Source: Steroidobacteraceae bacterium (GTDB lineage: Bacteria; Pseudomonadota; Gammaproteobacteria; Steroidobacterales; Steroidobacteraceae). Taken from it: DNA of 64,000 nt. The notes below the pieces were generated by a model, which saw only the letters and a list, made by a program, of their open reading frames with translations, had not been told where the DNA came from and did not search any database. This document shows, piece after piece, positions 44,517-52,446 of this stretch (position 1 is the stretch's first letter; each line of letters starts with the position of its first letter). The position numbers and the translations under genes were made by a program. The stretch covers positions 62,001 to 126,000 of the forward strand of contig JABAQN010000029.1 in assembly GCA_019187495.1 (NCBI GenBank), in the 5' to 3' direction.

Positions 44517-45758
44517 TCAGCCAAAGGACAACGCCCGATCCCCCCGTTCGTCCCGGATGCGCGTCGGCAGCCCCATTTCATCGAGCAACGCGAGAAACGG
44601 CCGCGGCGGCAACTCCTCGACGTTGGCCATTGTCTTCACGTCCCAGGGGCCTTTCGCGATCAGCAGCGCCGCCGCGACCGGCGGCACGCCCGCCGTGTAC
44701 GAGATCGCCTGGCTGCCGACTTCGCGATAGCACTCGGCATGGTCGGAGACGTTGTAGATGAACACTTCGCGTGCCTGGCCGCCCTTCTCGCCCTTCACGA
44801 GATCGCCGATGCAGGTCTTGCCGGTGTAATCCGGCGCGAGCGATGACGGGTCGGGCAGTACCGCCTTCACCACTTTCAGCGGCACCACCTTCTGGCCCTC
44901 GGCCGTGGTCACCGGCTGCTCCGACAGCAGGCCGAGGTTCTTGAGCACGGTGAACACCGTGATGTAGCGCTCGCCGAATCCCATCCAGAAGCGGATGTCC
45001 GGCACGTCGAGGTTTTTCGACAACGAGTGGATCTCGTCGTGGCCCGTCATGTAGGCCTTGCTCTCGCCGACCACCGGCAGGTCCCAGACGCGGCCCACTT
45101 CGAACATCGCATTCGACACCCACTTGCGACCCTGCCACGACCACACCTGCCCGGTGAATTCGCGGAAATTGATCTCGGGATCGAAGTTGGTCGCGAACCA
45201 GCGGCCGTGCGAGCCGGCGTTGATGTCGATGATGTCGATCGAGTCCATGCGATCGAAATACTCGTCGCGCGCGAGCGCCGCCCAGGCGTTGACGACGCCC
45301 GGGTCGAAGCCGGCGCCGAGCACCGCGGTGACGCCGGCTTCCTTGCACTCCTCGCGCCGGCGCCACTCGTAGTTGCCGTACCACGGCGGCGTCTCGCAGA
45401 TCTTGAGCGGGTCTTCGTGGATCGCCGTGTCGATGTACGCGGCGCCGGTCGCGATGCACGCCGACAGCACCGCCATGTTGACGAAGGCCGCACCGACATT
45501 GATCACGATGCCGGCGCCGGTGGCGCGGATCAGCGCGCTCGTCGCCCCGACATCGAGCGCATCGAGCGCGTGCGCCTCGATCCTGCCCGGCACCCGCAGG
45601 CTGCCGCGCGCGCGCACTGCCGCGACGATGTCGCGCGCCTTCGCCACGGTGCGCGATGCGAGGTGGATGTCTCCCAGCACGTCGTTGTGCTGCGCGCATT
45701 TGTGCGCGACGACCCGCGCGACGCCGCCGGCGCCGATGATCAAGACGTTGCGTTTCAT
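44517..45758 (-). CDS. Carboxynorspermidine synthase (saccharopine dehydrogenase-like)
   Basis: An NADPH-dependent reductive condensation enzyme that makes carboxyspermidine or carboxynorspermidine from aspartate semialdehyde and a diamine. The 413 residues start with a Rossmann motif (VLIIGAGGVARVVAHKCAQ). Further conserved blocks are AYIDTAIHEDPLKICETPPWYGNYEW, GAGFDPGVVNAWAALA, NAGSHGRWFATNFDPEINFREF and MTGHDEIHSLSKNL. This is the CANSDH/LYS1 family. It lies 44 bases after nspC in the same operon, completing the pathway. Confidence 0.92.
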   Translation of the reverse strand: MKRNVLIIGAGGVARVVAHKCAQHNDVLGDIHLASRTVAKARDIVAAVRARGSLRVPGRIEAHALDALDVGATSALIRATGAGIVINVGAAFVNMAVLSACIATGAAYIDTAIHEDPLKICETPPWYGNYEWRRREECKEAGVTAVLGAGFDPGVVNAWAALARDEYFDRMDSIDIIDINAGSHGRWFATNFDPEINFREFTGQVWSWQGRKWVSNAMFEVGRVWDLPVVGESKAYMTGHDEIHSLSKNLDVPDIRFWMGFGERYITVFTVLKNLGLLSEQPVTTAEGQKVVPLKVVKAVLPDPSSLAPDYTGKTCIGDLVKGEKGGQAREVFIYNVSDHAECYREVGSQAISYTAGVPPVAAALLIAKGPWDVKTMANVEELPPRPFLALLDEMGLPTRIRDERGDRALSFG

Positions 45759-45802
45759 TTCCCGCCGTTACCTCCAGTGGACCGATCGAACGTGGCTGCC
45801 TC

Positions 45803-46900
45803 TCAGGAGAGGCTCGTCAGGTAATCCTCGTAACCGAACGCGCGCTGTTGCCGCACCGTGCCATCGGCGGCGCGCAGGCAGATGGCGGGCATGCGCACGC
45901 CGTTGAACCAGTTCTTCTTGACCATCGTGTAGCCCGCGGCGTTCAGGATCGACAGGCGATCGCCGACCGCGAGTTCGCGCTCGAAGGCGAACTCGCCGAA
46001 GATGTCGCCGGCGAGGCAGGAGCGCCCGCACACGAGATAGCGGTACGGCCCGACGTTTGGCGCGAGCTGCGCGCTCTCGCGATAGATCAGCAGGTCGAGC
46101 ATGTGCGCTTCGACCGAGGCGTCGACGATCGCGATGCGTTTGCCGCGCTCGAAGGTGTCGAGCACGCTCACCTCGAGCGTGGTGCTGCCGGTGACCGCCG
46201 CTTCGCCCGGCTCGAGGTAGACCTGCACGCCGTAGCGTTCGCTGAAGGCGCGCAGGCGGTCGCAGAACCGGTCGAGTGGATAACCCTCGCCGGTGAAGTG
46301 GATGCCGCCCCCGAGGCTGATCCACTCGACCGCTGCGAACAATTCGCCGAAGCGCGCCTCGGCCTGTGCGAGCAGCTGATCGAAGCGCCCGAAATCGGCG
46401 TTTTCGCAGTTGTTGTGGATCATGAAGCCGGAGAGGCGCGGCAGCGCCGCGCGCACGCGCGCCGCATCGCTCTCGCCGAGCCGGCTGTGCGGCCGGGCGG
46501 GATCGGCGAGATCGAACGAGGAACTGCTGACGAGCGGGTTCAGGCGCAGGCCGCACGGCAGGGCGCCGGTTCGCGAACCGTAGCGCTCGAGTTGCCCGAG
46601 CGAGTTGAAAATGATCTTGTCGGCGTGGGTGACGACCTCGTCGATTTCGCTGTCCGCGTACGCGACGCTGTAGGCGTGCGTCTCGCCGCCGAACTTTTCG
46701 CGACCGAGCCGCACTTCGAACAGCGACGACGAGGTCGTGCCATCCATGTAGCGGCGCATCAGGTCGAACGCCGACCAGGTCGCGAAGCACTTGAGCGCGA
46801 GCAGCGCCCGGGCACCCGAGCGCTCGCGCACATGGGCGACCTTGCGCAGGTTCGCGTCGAGCTTCGCTTCGTCGACCAGGTAGTACGGAGTTTCGATCAC
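45803..46900 (-). CDS. nspC: Carboxynorspermidine decarboxylase
   Basis: A PLP-dependent alanine-racemase-fold decarboxylase that gives spermidine or norspermidine. The GTG at 46900 gives 365 residues (VIETPYYLVDEAKLDANLRK). The PLP lysine is in ARALLALKCFATWSAF. Others are SSSLFEVRLGREKFGGETHAYS, ISLGGGIHFTGEGYPLDRFC, VYLEPGEAAV and the catalytic Cys in VCGRSCLAGDIFGEF. The frame is open far upstream (to 47464), but similarity begins at this point. A hairpin just upstream (46922-46950) may control it. Confidence 0.93.
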   Translation of the reverse strand: MIETPYYLVDEAKLDANLRKVAHVRERSGARALLALKCFATWSAFDLMRRYMDGTTSSSLFEVRLGREKFGGETHAYSVAYADSEIDEVVTHADKIIFNSLGQLERYGSRTGALPCGLRLNPLVSSSSFDLADPARPHSRLGESDAARVRAALPRLSGFMIHNNCENADFGRFDQLLAQAEARFGELFAAVEWISLGGGIHFTGEGYPLDRFCDRLRAFSERYGVQVYLEPGEAAVTGSTTLEVSVLDTFERGKRIAIVDASVEAHMLDLLIYRESAQLAPNVGPYRYLVCGRSCLAGDIFGEFAFERELAVGDRLSILNAAGYTMVKKNWFNGVRMPAICLRAADGTVRQQRAFGYEDYLTSLS

Positions 46901-46910
46901 CGCGCACCCC

Positions 46911-46950
46911 AGAAAGAGAAACGGGCGCCCACGTTCTGAGGAGGCGCCCG
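46911..46950 (-). promoter_or_regulatory. Hairpin in the nspC leader (possible attenuator)
   Basis: On the minus strand CGGGCGCC (46950-46943) pairs perfectly with GGCGCCCG (46929-46922) across a 13-base loop, followed by TTTCTCTTTCT and then the GTG start 21 bases after the hairpin. It looks like a leader terminator or attenuator for the polyamine operon, or a terminator of an upstream transcript. Confidence 0.45.
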
Positions 46951-47063
46951 GCCACGGGGCGCGGAGGTTACCTGCGGGACCGGCTCGGTGCAATACCACG
47001 TGAAAACCCGTACCCGGAATGCCGCGCGAGCGGTGCAAAATCGGTCCCAGGGGGACACCAGAC

Positions 47064-47561
47064 ATGCGCACGGGATTTCGACTGCTGGCCGGCACGCTGC
47101 TGATCGCGGCCTCGCTCGTCACGAACACCGCGTTTTCCGCCGAAGCCACCGCGCCACCGGAGACGGTCGTGCGCGCGTTCAACGACGCGATTTCGGCGCA
47201 ACGCCTCGATGCCGCGCTCGCGACGCTGGCGCAGGGCGCGGTGAAGTTCAATTTCGGCTCCGCGCACCAGTTCAGCGGTGCCCCTGGCGCGACCGAGCCG
47301 CTGACGAGCGACCTTGCTGCCTTGTGGCGCACCGTCGCGCCCGTCCTCCACAGCGCGAACAAGCGGTATCGGCGCGAGGTGATCTCGGCCACGACGCACG
47401 TGGATGGGCCACTCGCGACCGTCTGGGCGCAAGTCCGCACGACGACCGAAGCGCGCGGCGGCAAACGCTCGACGCTCGAGTTCGCGGAGAGCTACATCCT
47501 GCGCCTCGCCGACGGCGAGTGGCGCATCGCCGGCGTCGCGAACGCGCGGCCGACTCGCTGA
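47064..47561 (+). CDS. Secreted SnoaL/NTF2-like protein
   Basis: A 165-residue product starting MRTGFRLLAGTLLIAASLVT at 47064 with GGGGGA upstream. A signal peptide ending ...NTAFSA precedes one NTF2/SnoaL-like domain (ETVVRAFNDAISAQRLDAALATLAQGAVKFNFG ... ESYILRLADGEWRIAGVANA). A ligand-binding or unknown enzymatic role is possible; no specific function is assigned. It is divergent from the polyamine operon. Confidence 0.75.
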   Translation: MRTGFRLLAGTLLIAASLVTNTAFSAEATAPPETVVRAFNDAISAQRLDAALATLAQGAVKFNFGSAHQFSGAPGATEPLTSDLAALWRTVAPVLHSANKRYRREVISATTHVDGPLATVWAQVRTTTEARGGKRSTLEFAESYILRLADGEWRIAGVANARPTR

Positions 47562-47585
47562 GCGCGCGCCGCGCCGGCCGTCACT

Positions 47586-47837
47586 TCACGACAGCACGGT
47601 GAAGTCGATGACGATCGCGCCCGGCTCGCGCTGGCGATATTCGATCGCGAGGCGTTCACCGAAGCGTTCGCGCAATTGATTGAGCAGCGGCAGCGGATCG
47701 TGGTCGTTGACGAAGCGCATCGCCTCGCCGGGCTGCAGCGCGCCGAGCGCGCCGAAGATGGCGGAGTGGCGAAAACGGCGCGCGACGCCGCGCGCATCGA
47801 ACAGGTGGGCAGCGGTTTCGGGGGAGGCTTCTTGCAT
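47586..47837 (-). CDS. DUF2249 protein
   Basis: An 83-residue protein. The DUF2249 core is LFDARGVARRFRHSAIFGALGALQPGEAMRFVNDHDPLPLLNQL followed by FGERLAIEYRQREPGAIVIDF. Members occur near nitric oxide/nitrite and low-oxygen genes and hemerythrin-type proteins; their function is unclear. ATG at 47837 is preferred, with GTG at 47855 as alternative. The FNR/nirK region is 6-7 kb away. Confidence 0.82.
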   Translation of the reverse strand: MQEASPETAAHLFDARGVARRFRHSAIFGALGALQPGEAMRFVNDHDPLPLLNQLRERFGERLAIEYRQREPGAIVIDFTVLS

Positions 47838-47875
47838 GACGAATACCTGGTTCACGACAACTATACAGGACCATT

Positions 47876-48577
47876 TTAGTCCGAATTAACCGGCCCGTCG
47901 ATCCTCGCCGACCAGTCCTCGACCTTGCGTCGCTCGAGCCGCCCGCTCACGAGCTTTCGCCACGACGGCGTGAGCGGCAGCGAGAGCATGGCGGCCAGCG
48001 TGTCGATGTCGAGCATGCGCCGGTAGAGCGCATCGATAAGGCGTTGCAGCGACCAGTCCGGGTGCGGTCGTGCCACGAGTTGCACGTCATCATCGGCCTG
48101 CAGCACGCCCGGTTCGATCACGCGGTAGTACCAGCCGGTGCGTCCCCGCTCCTGCACCCGACGCGCCATGTCGGGCCGGCCGAAACGATCATTCAGCTTC
48201 CAGCAGGGCTGGCGGCTCTGCGAGATCTCGAGCACCACTGTACCGACCTGCAATCGATCGCCGAGGCAGACGTCGGCCTCCGTGAAGCCGAGCGTCGCGA
48301 GGTTCTCGCCGAAGGCCCCGGGCTGATCGAGCACCGGCAATGCGCCGATCTCCGTTCGCCATCGCGGGTAGTGCTCGAGTGCGTAGTGGTGAACGGCCTT
48401 GTCAGGGCCGCCGTGGGCCCTGCGATCCCCCTGCTCGTCCCCTGCCAGCCCCTCGGGGCCGATCGCGACGGCGCCTTGCCGGCGTTGCTTGGCGATCGCA
48501 CTGCTGGTGCCCGCTCGCGTGTAAGGCACCGCCCGCCCGGTCAGCACCGCCTCGACCCGACCCAGGTTCACCTTCAT
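47876..48577 (-). CDS. MOSC-domain protein (YiiM-like)
   Basis: A 233-residue MOSC protein: a beta-strand-rich fold that carries sulfur on a Cys, as in MOCS C-termini and YiiM/YuaD. Motifs: GLAGDEQGDRRAHGGPDKAVHHYALEHYP, PGAFGENLATLGFTEADVCLGDRLQVG and the conserved Cys in ISQSRQPCWKLNDRF. The 3-alpha C-terminal domain (LQRLIDALYRRMLDIDTLAAML) fits YiiM. A role with molybdenum cofactor or N-hydroxylated substrates is possible (family knowledge). The start at 48577 has GGAG 6 bases upstream. Confidence 0.88.
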   Translation of the reverse strand: MKVNLGRVEAVLTGRAVPYTRAGTSSAIAKQRRQGAVAIGPEGLAGDEQGDRRAHGGPDKAVHHYALEHYPRWRTEIGALPVLDQPGAFGENLATLGFTEADVCLGDRLQVGTVVLEISQSRQPCWKLNDRFGRPDMARRVQERGRTGWYYRVIEPGVLQADDDVQLVARPHPDWSLQRLIDALYRRMLDIDTLAAMLSLPLTPSWRKLVSGRLERRKVEDWSARIDGPVNSD

Positions 48578-48710
48578 CCGCTGCTCCATCTTCCGCGCCC
48601 GCAGCCCAGGCAACCCGTGGCCGACTGCCGGCCGATACGGGTATCTACACTTGTATCGCCGCGAAACGGGCGCTCATCATTCGCGGACTTTTTTCCCGGC
48701 AGGGTGGGCC

Positions 48711-49391
48711 ATGGAATTCTACGTCACGACTCACGGAGTGTTGCGCTGGTTGCACGTGCTCGCCATGGTGTATTGGCTGGGCGGCGAATGGGGCGTGTTC
48801 AACACGTCACGCTACGTGACCAACATGAACCTCTCGCTCGACGAGCGCCGTCGCCACATGGACACGGCCTTCCGTATCGACATCCTCGCGCGCCTCGGCA
48901 TCATCCTGCTGCTGCCGCTCGGCCTGCACATGGGCTACGACCTCGGCGTGCAGCCGCTCGGCGGCCCGTGGATCACCGGCGCCTGGATATTCTTCGGCCT
49001 GTGGCTGTGCCTCACACTGGCGGCATTCTTCACGCACCAGAGCGATCTCGGGCTCAGGCTCACCCGCATCGACGAGGCATTGCGCTACGTGCTGATTCCG
49101 GCGCTCCTCGTCCCCGGCCTGATGAGCCTCTTCGGCGACGGCCCCTTCGGCGCGCGCTGGTACGCATTCAAGGTTACGCTCTACGCATTGCTGCTCGTCA
49201 TCGGACTCGCGCTGCGCGTCGTGATGCGCCACTGGGTCACGCTGTTTCGCAGCCTCGACGCCGGCGGGTCGCGCGCGGCGGTCGAAGCGCAGCTCGGTCG
49301 CGAAATCTCCCTTGCCCGCATCCTCGCGTATTTCTACTGGATCGGCATCGCGACCGTGGCCTTCTTCGGGGTCGTGAAACCGATCGCGTAG
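48711..49391 (+). CDS. CopD-like multi-TM membrane protein
   Basis: A 226-residue integral membrane protein (MEFYVTTHGVLRWLHVLAMVYWLGGEWGVFNTSR). The N-terminal helix with H-x6-WLGG resembles CopD/DUF2269-type heme or copper membrane proteins. Five or six TM segments include ILARLGIILLLPLGLHMGYDLG, AWIFFGLWLCLTLAAFF, ALRYVLIPALLVPGLMSLF and ILAYFYWIGIATVAFFGVV. Function unknown. It precedes the beta-CASP gene by 10 bases and is likely co-transcribed. Confidence 0.7.
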   Translation: MEFYVTTHGVLRWLHVLAMVYWLGGEWGVFNTSRYVTNMNLSLDERRRHMDTAFRIDILARLGIILLLPLGLHMGYDLGVQPLGGPWITGAWIFFGLWLCLTLAAFFTHQSDLGLRLTRIDEALRYVLIPALLVPGLMSLFGDGPFGARWYAFKVTLYALLLVIGLALRVVMRHWVTLFRSLDAGGSRAAVEAQLGREISLARILAYFYWIGIATVAFFGVVKPIA

Positions 49392-49401
49392 TGGCGCACG
49401 C

Positions 49402-50781
49402 ATGCGGCTGACCTTCCACGGAGCGGCCCGCCAGGTCACGGGCTCCTGCTTCGGGTTCGAGGTCGGCCGCAGCCGCTTCCTGGTCGATTGCGGGCTTTTC
49501 CAGGGCGGCCGCGCCGCCCGCGCCGAAAACATCGCGCCGTTTGCATTCGATCCGGCAGCACTCGATTTCGTGGTGCTCACGCACGCGCATCTCGACCACA
49601 GCGGCCTGTTGCCGCGGCTCGCCGCACAGGGCTTTGCCGGGCCGATCTACATGACGGCCGCCACGCGTGACCTGATCGACGTGATGCTGCGTGACAGCGC
49701 GCACATCCAGAAGGTGGAAGCCGAACGTGCGGCGCGGCGGGGCGGCGACTATGTCGCGGCCTACACGCTCGCGGACGTGGAACGCGTGCTGCCGCTCGCG
49801 CGCGAGCTCGCCTACGACGCGGTGATCGAGCCCGCGCCCGGCGTGCGCCTGCGCCTGCAGGACGCCGGCCACATCCTCGGCTCCGCGATCGTGGAACTGT
49901 GGCTCGATGACGGCAGCACGACGCGCAAGGTCGTTTGTTCGGGCGATCTCGGCCAGCCGGGGCGCCCGATCGTGCGCGACCCCGCGCCGATCGCCGAGGC
50001 CGACGTGCTGCTCCTCGAATCGACCTACGGGGATCGCGATCACCGGCCGCTGCCCGATACGCTCGACGAGCTGGTCGCGAGCCTCGATCGCGCGCTCGAT
50101 CGCGGCAAGGGTGTCGTGCTGGTGCCGGCGTTCGCCGTCGGGCGCACGCAGGAGTTCCTCTACTTCCTGAACCGGCTGAGCCGCGAGGGGCGGCTGCGGG
50201 ATTTGCGCGTGTTCGTCGATTCGCCGCTCGCGAAGGAAGTCACCGAAATCACCGCCCGGCATTTCGAGCTGTTCGACGCCGAGGCGCGTCGCCTCGCGCG
50301 CGAACCCGCACCGCGCGGACAGCAGCCGGTGCTGCGGTTCACCGACACGGTGGAGGAATCGAAGGCGCTCAATTCGCTGCAGAGCGGCGCCATCATCCTC
50401 GCGGCGAGCGGCATGTGCGATGGAGGTCGCATCCGCCATCACCTGCGACAGCGACTGTCGAACCCGGACACGACCGTGCTCTTCATCGGCTTCCAGGCGG
50501 CCGGCACGCTCGGCCGGCGCATCGTCGATCGCGCGCCCGTGGTACGCATCGCAGGCGAGGAAATTCCGGTGCGCGCCGACATCGTGACGCTCGGCGGCTT
50601 CTCGGCGCACGCCGATCGATCGGCGCTGCTCGATTGGCTCGGTCGGTTCAGGCGGCCGCCCTCGCAGATCTACCTCGTGCACGGCGAGACCGGATCGGCG
50701 CTCGCGCTCGCGGCCGCGATCGACCAGCGTTTCCGGCGCACGGCCACACTGCCCGCACCCCGCGAGACGGTCACGCTGTGA
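49402..50781 (+). CDS. Beta-CASP metallo-beta-lactamase-fold RNA nuclease
   Basis: A CPSF73-like hydrolase of 459 residues. The MBL motif THAHLDHSGLLPRL holds the metal-binding HxHxDH. Others are DAGHILGSAIVELW, VCSGDLGQPGRPI and ESTYGDRDH. The beta-CASP part contains VLVPAFAVGRTQE, PLAKEVTEITARHFELFD, ILAASGMCDGGRIRHHL and GGFSAHADRSALLDWL. Probable role: RNA processing or decay. These enzymes often cluster with universal-stress and FNR-linked genes (as here), suggesting low-oxygen expression. Confidence 0.93.
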   Translation: MRLTFHGAARQVTGSCFGFEVGRSRFLVDCGLFQGGRAARAENIAPFAFDPAALDFVVLTHAHLDHSGLLPRLAAQGFAGPIYMTAATRDLIDVMLRDSAHIQKVEAERAARRGGDYVAAYTLADVERVLPLARELAYDAVIEPAPGVRLRLQDAGHILGSAIVELWLDDGSTTRKVVCSGDLGQPGRPIVRDPAPIAEADVLLLESTYGDRDHRPLPDTLDELVASLDRALDRGKGVVLVPAFAVGRTQEFLYFLNRLSREGRLRDLRVFVDSPLAKEVTEITARHFELFDAEARRLAREPAPRGQQPVLRFTDTVEESKALNSLQSGAIILAASGMCDGGRIRHHLRQRLSNPDTTVLFIGFQAAGTLGRRIVDRAPVVRIAGEEIPVRADIVTLGGFSAHADRSALLDWLGRFRRPPSQIYLVHGETGSALALAAAIDQRFRRTATLPAPRETVTL

Positions 50782-50808
50782 TCCACCCCGCGCGTGTACA
50801 CTGACCGC

Positions 50809-51687
50809 ATGGCCTTCAGGATTCGACGCATCCTCGTCGCGATCGGTGACCCCCGGCGCCCGCCCGCGGCGCAGCTTCGCAAGGCGGCGCGCCTCGCGTC
50901 CGCCACCGGTGCGCACCTCGAACTGTGCCACGTGATCCATCCGGCGAACGCGCGAGACGTGGATGAGGCGCGCACACGCATGGAGCGACTCGGCGCGCGC
51001 AAGGTCTTCGCCGGTCTCGCCGTGCGGACCTGCCTCGCGATCGACGCGCCGCCCCACGAGGCCATCATCCGCCGTGCGCGCGGCATCCGTGCCGACCTGA
51101 TCATCGCATCGACGGTGCCGCATCGGCGCGGCGAGCGCCTGCTGCTGCGAAACACCGACTGGGAGCTGATCCGCCACACGACCTGCCCGTTGCTGCTCGT
51201 GAAGGCGCATGGCACTTGGCGCGCCCCGGTCGTGCTCGCGGCGATCGATCCGTTTCACGCGCGGGCGAAAGCCGCCCGGCTCGACGCCCGGCTGCTCGAG
51301 GCGGCCGTCGCCATCGCAAAGCCGCTGCGCGGCGAGGCCCATGCCTTCCACGCCTGGCTGCCGTTCGTCGCGACGCTTCCTGGCGCAATGGTGCAGCCGG
51401 CCGCGATGTCGCTGCCGCCGGAGGCCGAGGCGGTCCATGGGGAGGCCGTGCGCCGCACGTTCGACAGGCTCGCTGCGCAGAGTGGAATCGCGCCCGCGCG
51501 GCGTCACCTGCGCATGGGCGATCTCGCGACACAACTCGGCAACACCGTGCAACGCACGCGCGCGCGCATCGTCGTGATGGGCGCCGTGTCGCGGTCCGCG
51601 CTCGCGCGGCTCTTCATCGGCAGCTCCGCCGAGCACCTGCTCGACCGGTTGTCCTGCGACGTCCTCATCATCAAGCCGAAGACCTGA
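50809..51687 (+). CDS. Tandem universal stress protein (UspE-like)
   Basis: A 292-residue protein with two UspA domains. Domain 1 (RIRRILVAIGDPRRPPAAQLRKAARLASATGAHLELCHVI ... GIRADLIIAST) and domain 2 (PVVLAAIDPF ... RARIVVMGAVSRSALARLFIGSSAEHLLDRLSCDVLIIKP). The second ends with the G-x2-G-x9-G(S/T) ATP-binding pattern. It follows the beta-CASP gene by 27 bases. Usp proteins of this type are commonly controlled by FNR/ANR. Confidence 0.9.
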   Translation: MAFRIRRILVAIGDPRRPPAAQLRKAARLASATGAHLELCHVIHPANARDVDEARTRMERLGARKVFAGLAVRTCLAIDAPPHEAIIRRARGIRADLIIASTVPHRRGERLLLRNTDWELIRHTTCPLLLVKAHGTWRAPVVLAAIDPFHARAKAARLDARLLEAAVAIAKPLRGEAHAFHAWLPFVATLPGAMVQPAAMSLPPEAEAVHGEAVRRTFDRLAAQSGIAPARRHLRMGDLATQLGNTVQRTRARIVVMGAVSRSALARLFIGSSAEHLLDRLSCDVLIIKPKT

Positions 51688-51701
51688 CGGAGAAGCAGCG
51701 T

Positions 51702-52403
51702 ATGCGCGCGTACGGGCACGGCAGCCCCGTGACGGTCGCGGCGGTCGGCATCGAGGCAACGCCCCACTACCGCTCGGCCGCCGAACGACTCGCGGACAAA
51801 TGGGTGCATATCATCGGCATCGCGCTCGCGGCAGCCGGTGCGCTCTACCTGCTCGCGCTCACGCTCTCGAGTGATGACCGTGGCCGGATCGCCGCCGTCG
51901 CCATTTACGGGGGCGGGCTGATCGCGACCTTCGTGTGCTCGATCGCCTACAACCTCACGCGCACACCGGCGCGCCAGCGGATCCTGCGCCGCTTCGACCA
52001 CGCGGCGATCTTCCTGATGATCGCCTGCTCGTACACCCCGTTCACGACGCAGGCGCTCGAGGGCGCGTGGGCGATCGGCATGACCACCGCCGTGTGGACG
52101 ATCGCGGTGGCGGGCATCCTGACGAAGCTCGCATTCGCGCAACTGCCGCGCGGCTGGTCGGTGGCGGGCTATCTCGCGCTCGGCTGGATCGCGCTCGTCG
52201 CGCTCGTGCCGCTGATCGAGAGCGTGCCGCGGCCCGCGATGTGGCTCATCGCCGCAGGCGGTCTCGTCTACTCGCTCGGCGTGCCGGTCTATGTCTCGCG
52301 CCGCGTGCCATATCGCCGCGCCATCTGGCACGCATTCGTGATCGCCGCGGCCGCATTGCACTGGGTGGCCATCCTCATCGCCACGGTCGATACCTCGCCC
52401 TGA
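51702..52403 (+). CDS. Hemolysin III / AdipoR-like seven-TM protein
   Basis: A 233-residue protein starting MRAYGHGSPVTV with GGAG 8-9 bases upstream. The HlyIII core is RLADKWVHIIGIALAAAGALYLL, IYGGGLIATFVCSIAYNLTRT, RRFDHAAIFLMIACSYTPFT and a C-terminal IWHAFVIAAAALHWVAIL. The conserved metal ligands (S..YN, D-H and the H...H of WHAFV...LHW) are present. Likely a membrane hydrolase-type protein of unknown physiological role. Confidence 0.88.
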   Translation: MRAYGHGSPVTVAAVGIEATPHYRSAAERLADKWVHIIGIALAAAGALYLLALTLSSDDRGRIAAVAIYGGGLIATFVCSIAYNLTRTPARQRILRRFDHAAIFLMIACSYTPFTTQALEGAWAIGMTTAVWTIAVAGILTKLAFAQLPRGWSVAGYLALGWIALVALVPLIESVPRPAMWLIAAGGLVYSLGVPVYVSRRVPYRRAIWHAFVIAAAALHWVAILIATVDTSP

Positions 52404-52446
52404 CGCAAGTCAATGCGCGCCGTGGGCGACGCGTTCAGGATGGGTC

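Noticed and set aside
49237-51759. 840-codon minus-strand frame
   Set aside because: It lies opposite the beta-CASP, Usp and AdipoR genes, which have clear domains; the antisense product is low complexity (Arg/His/Glu).
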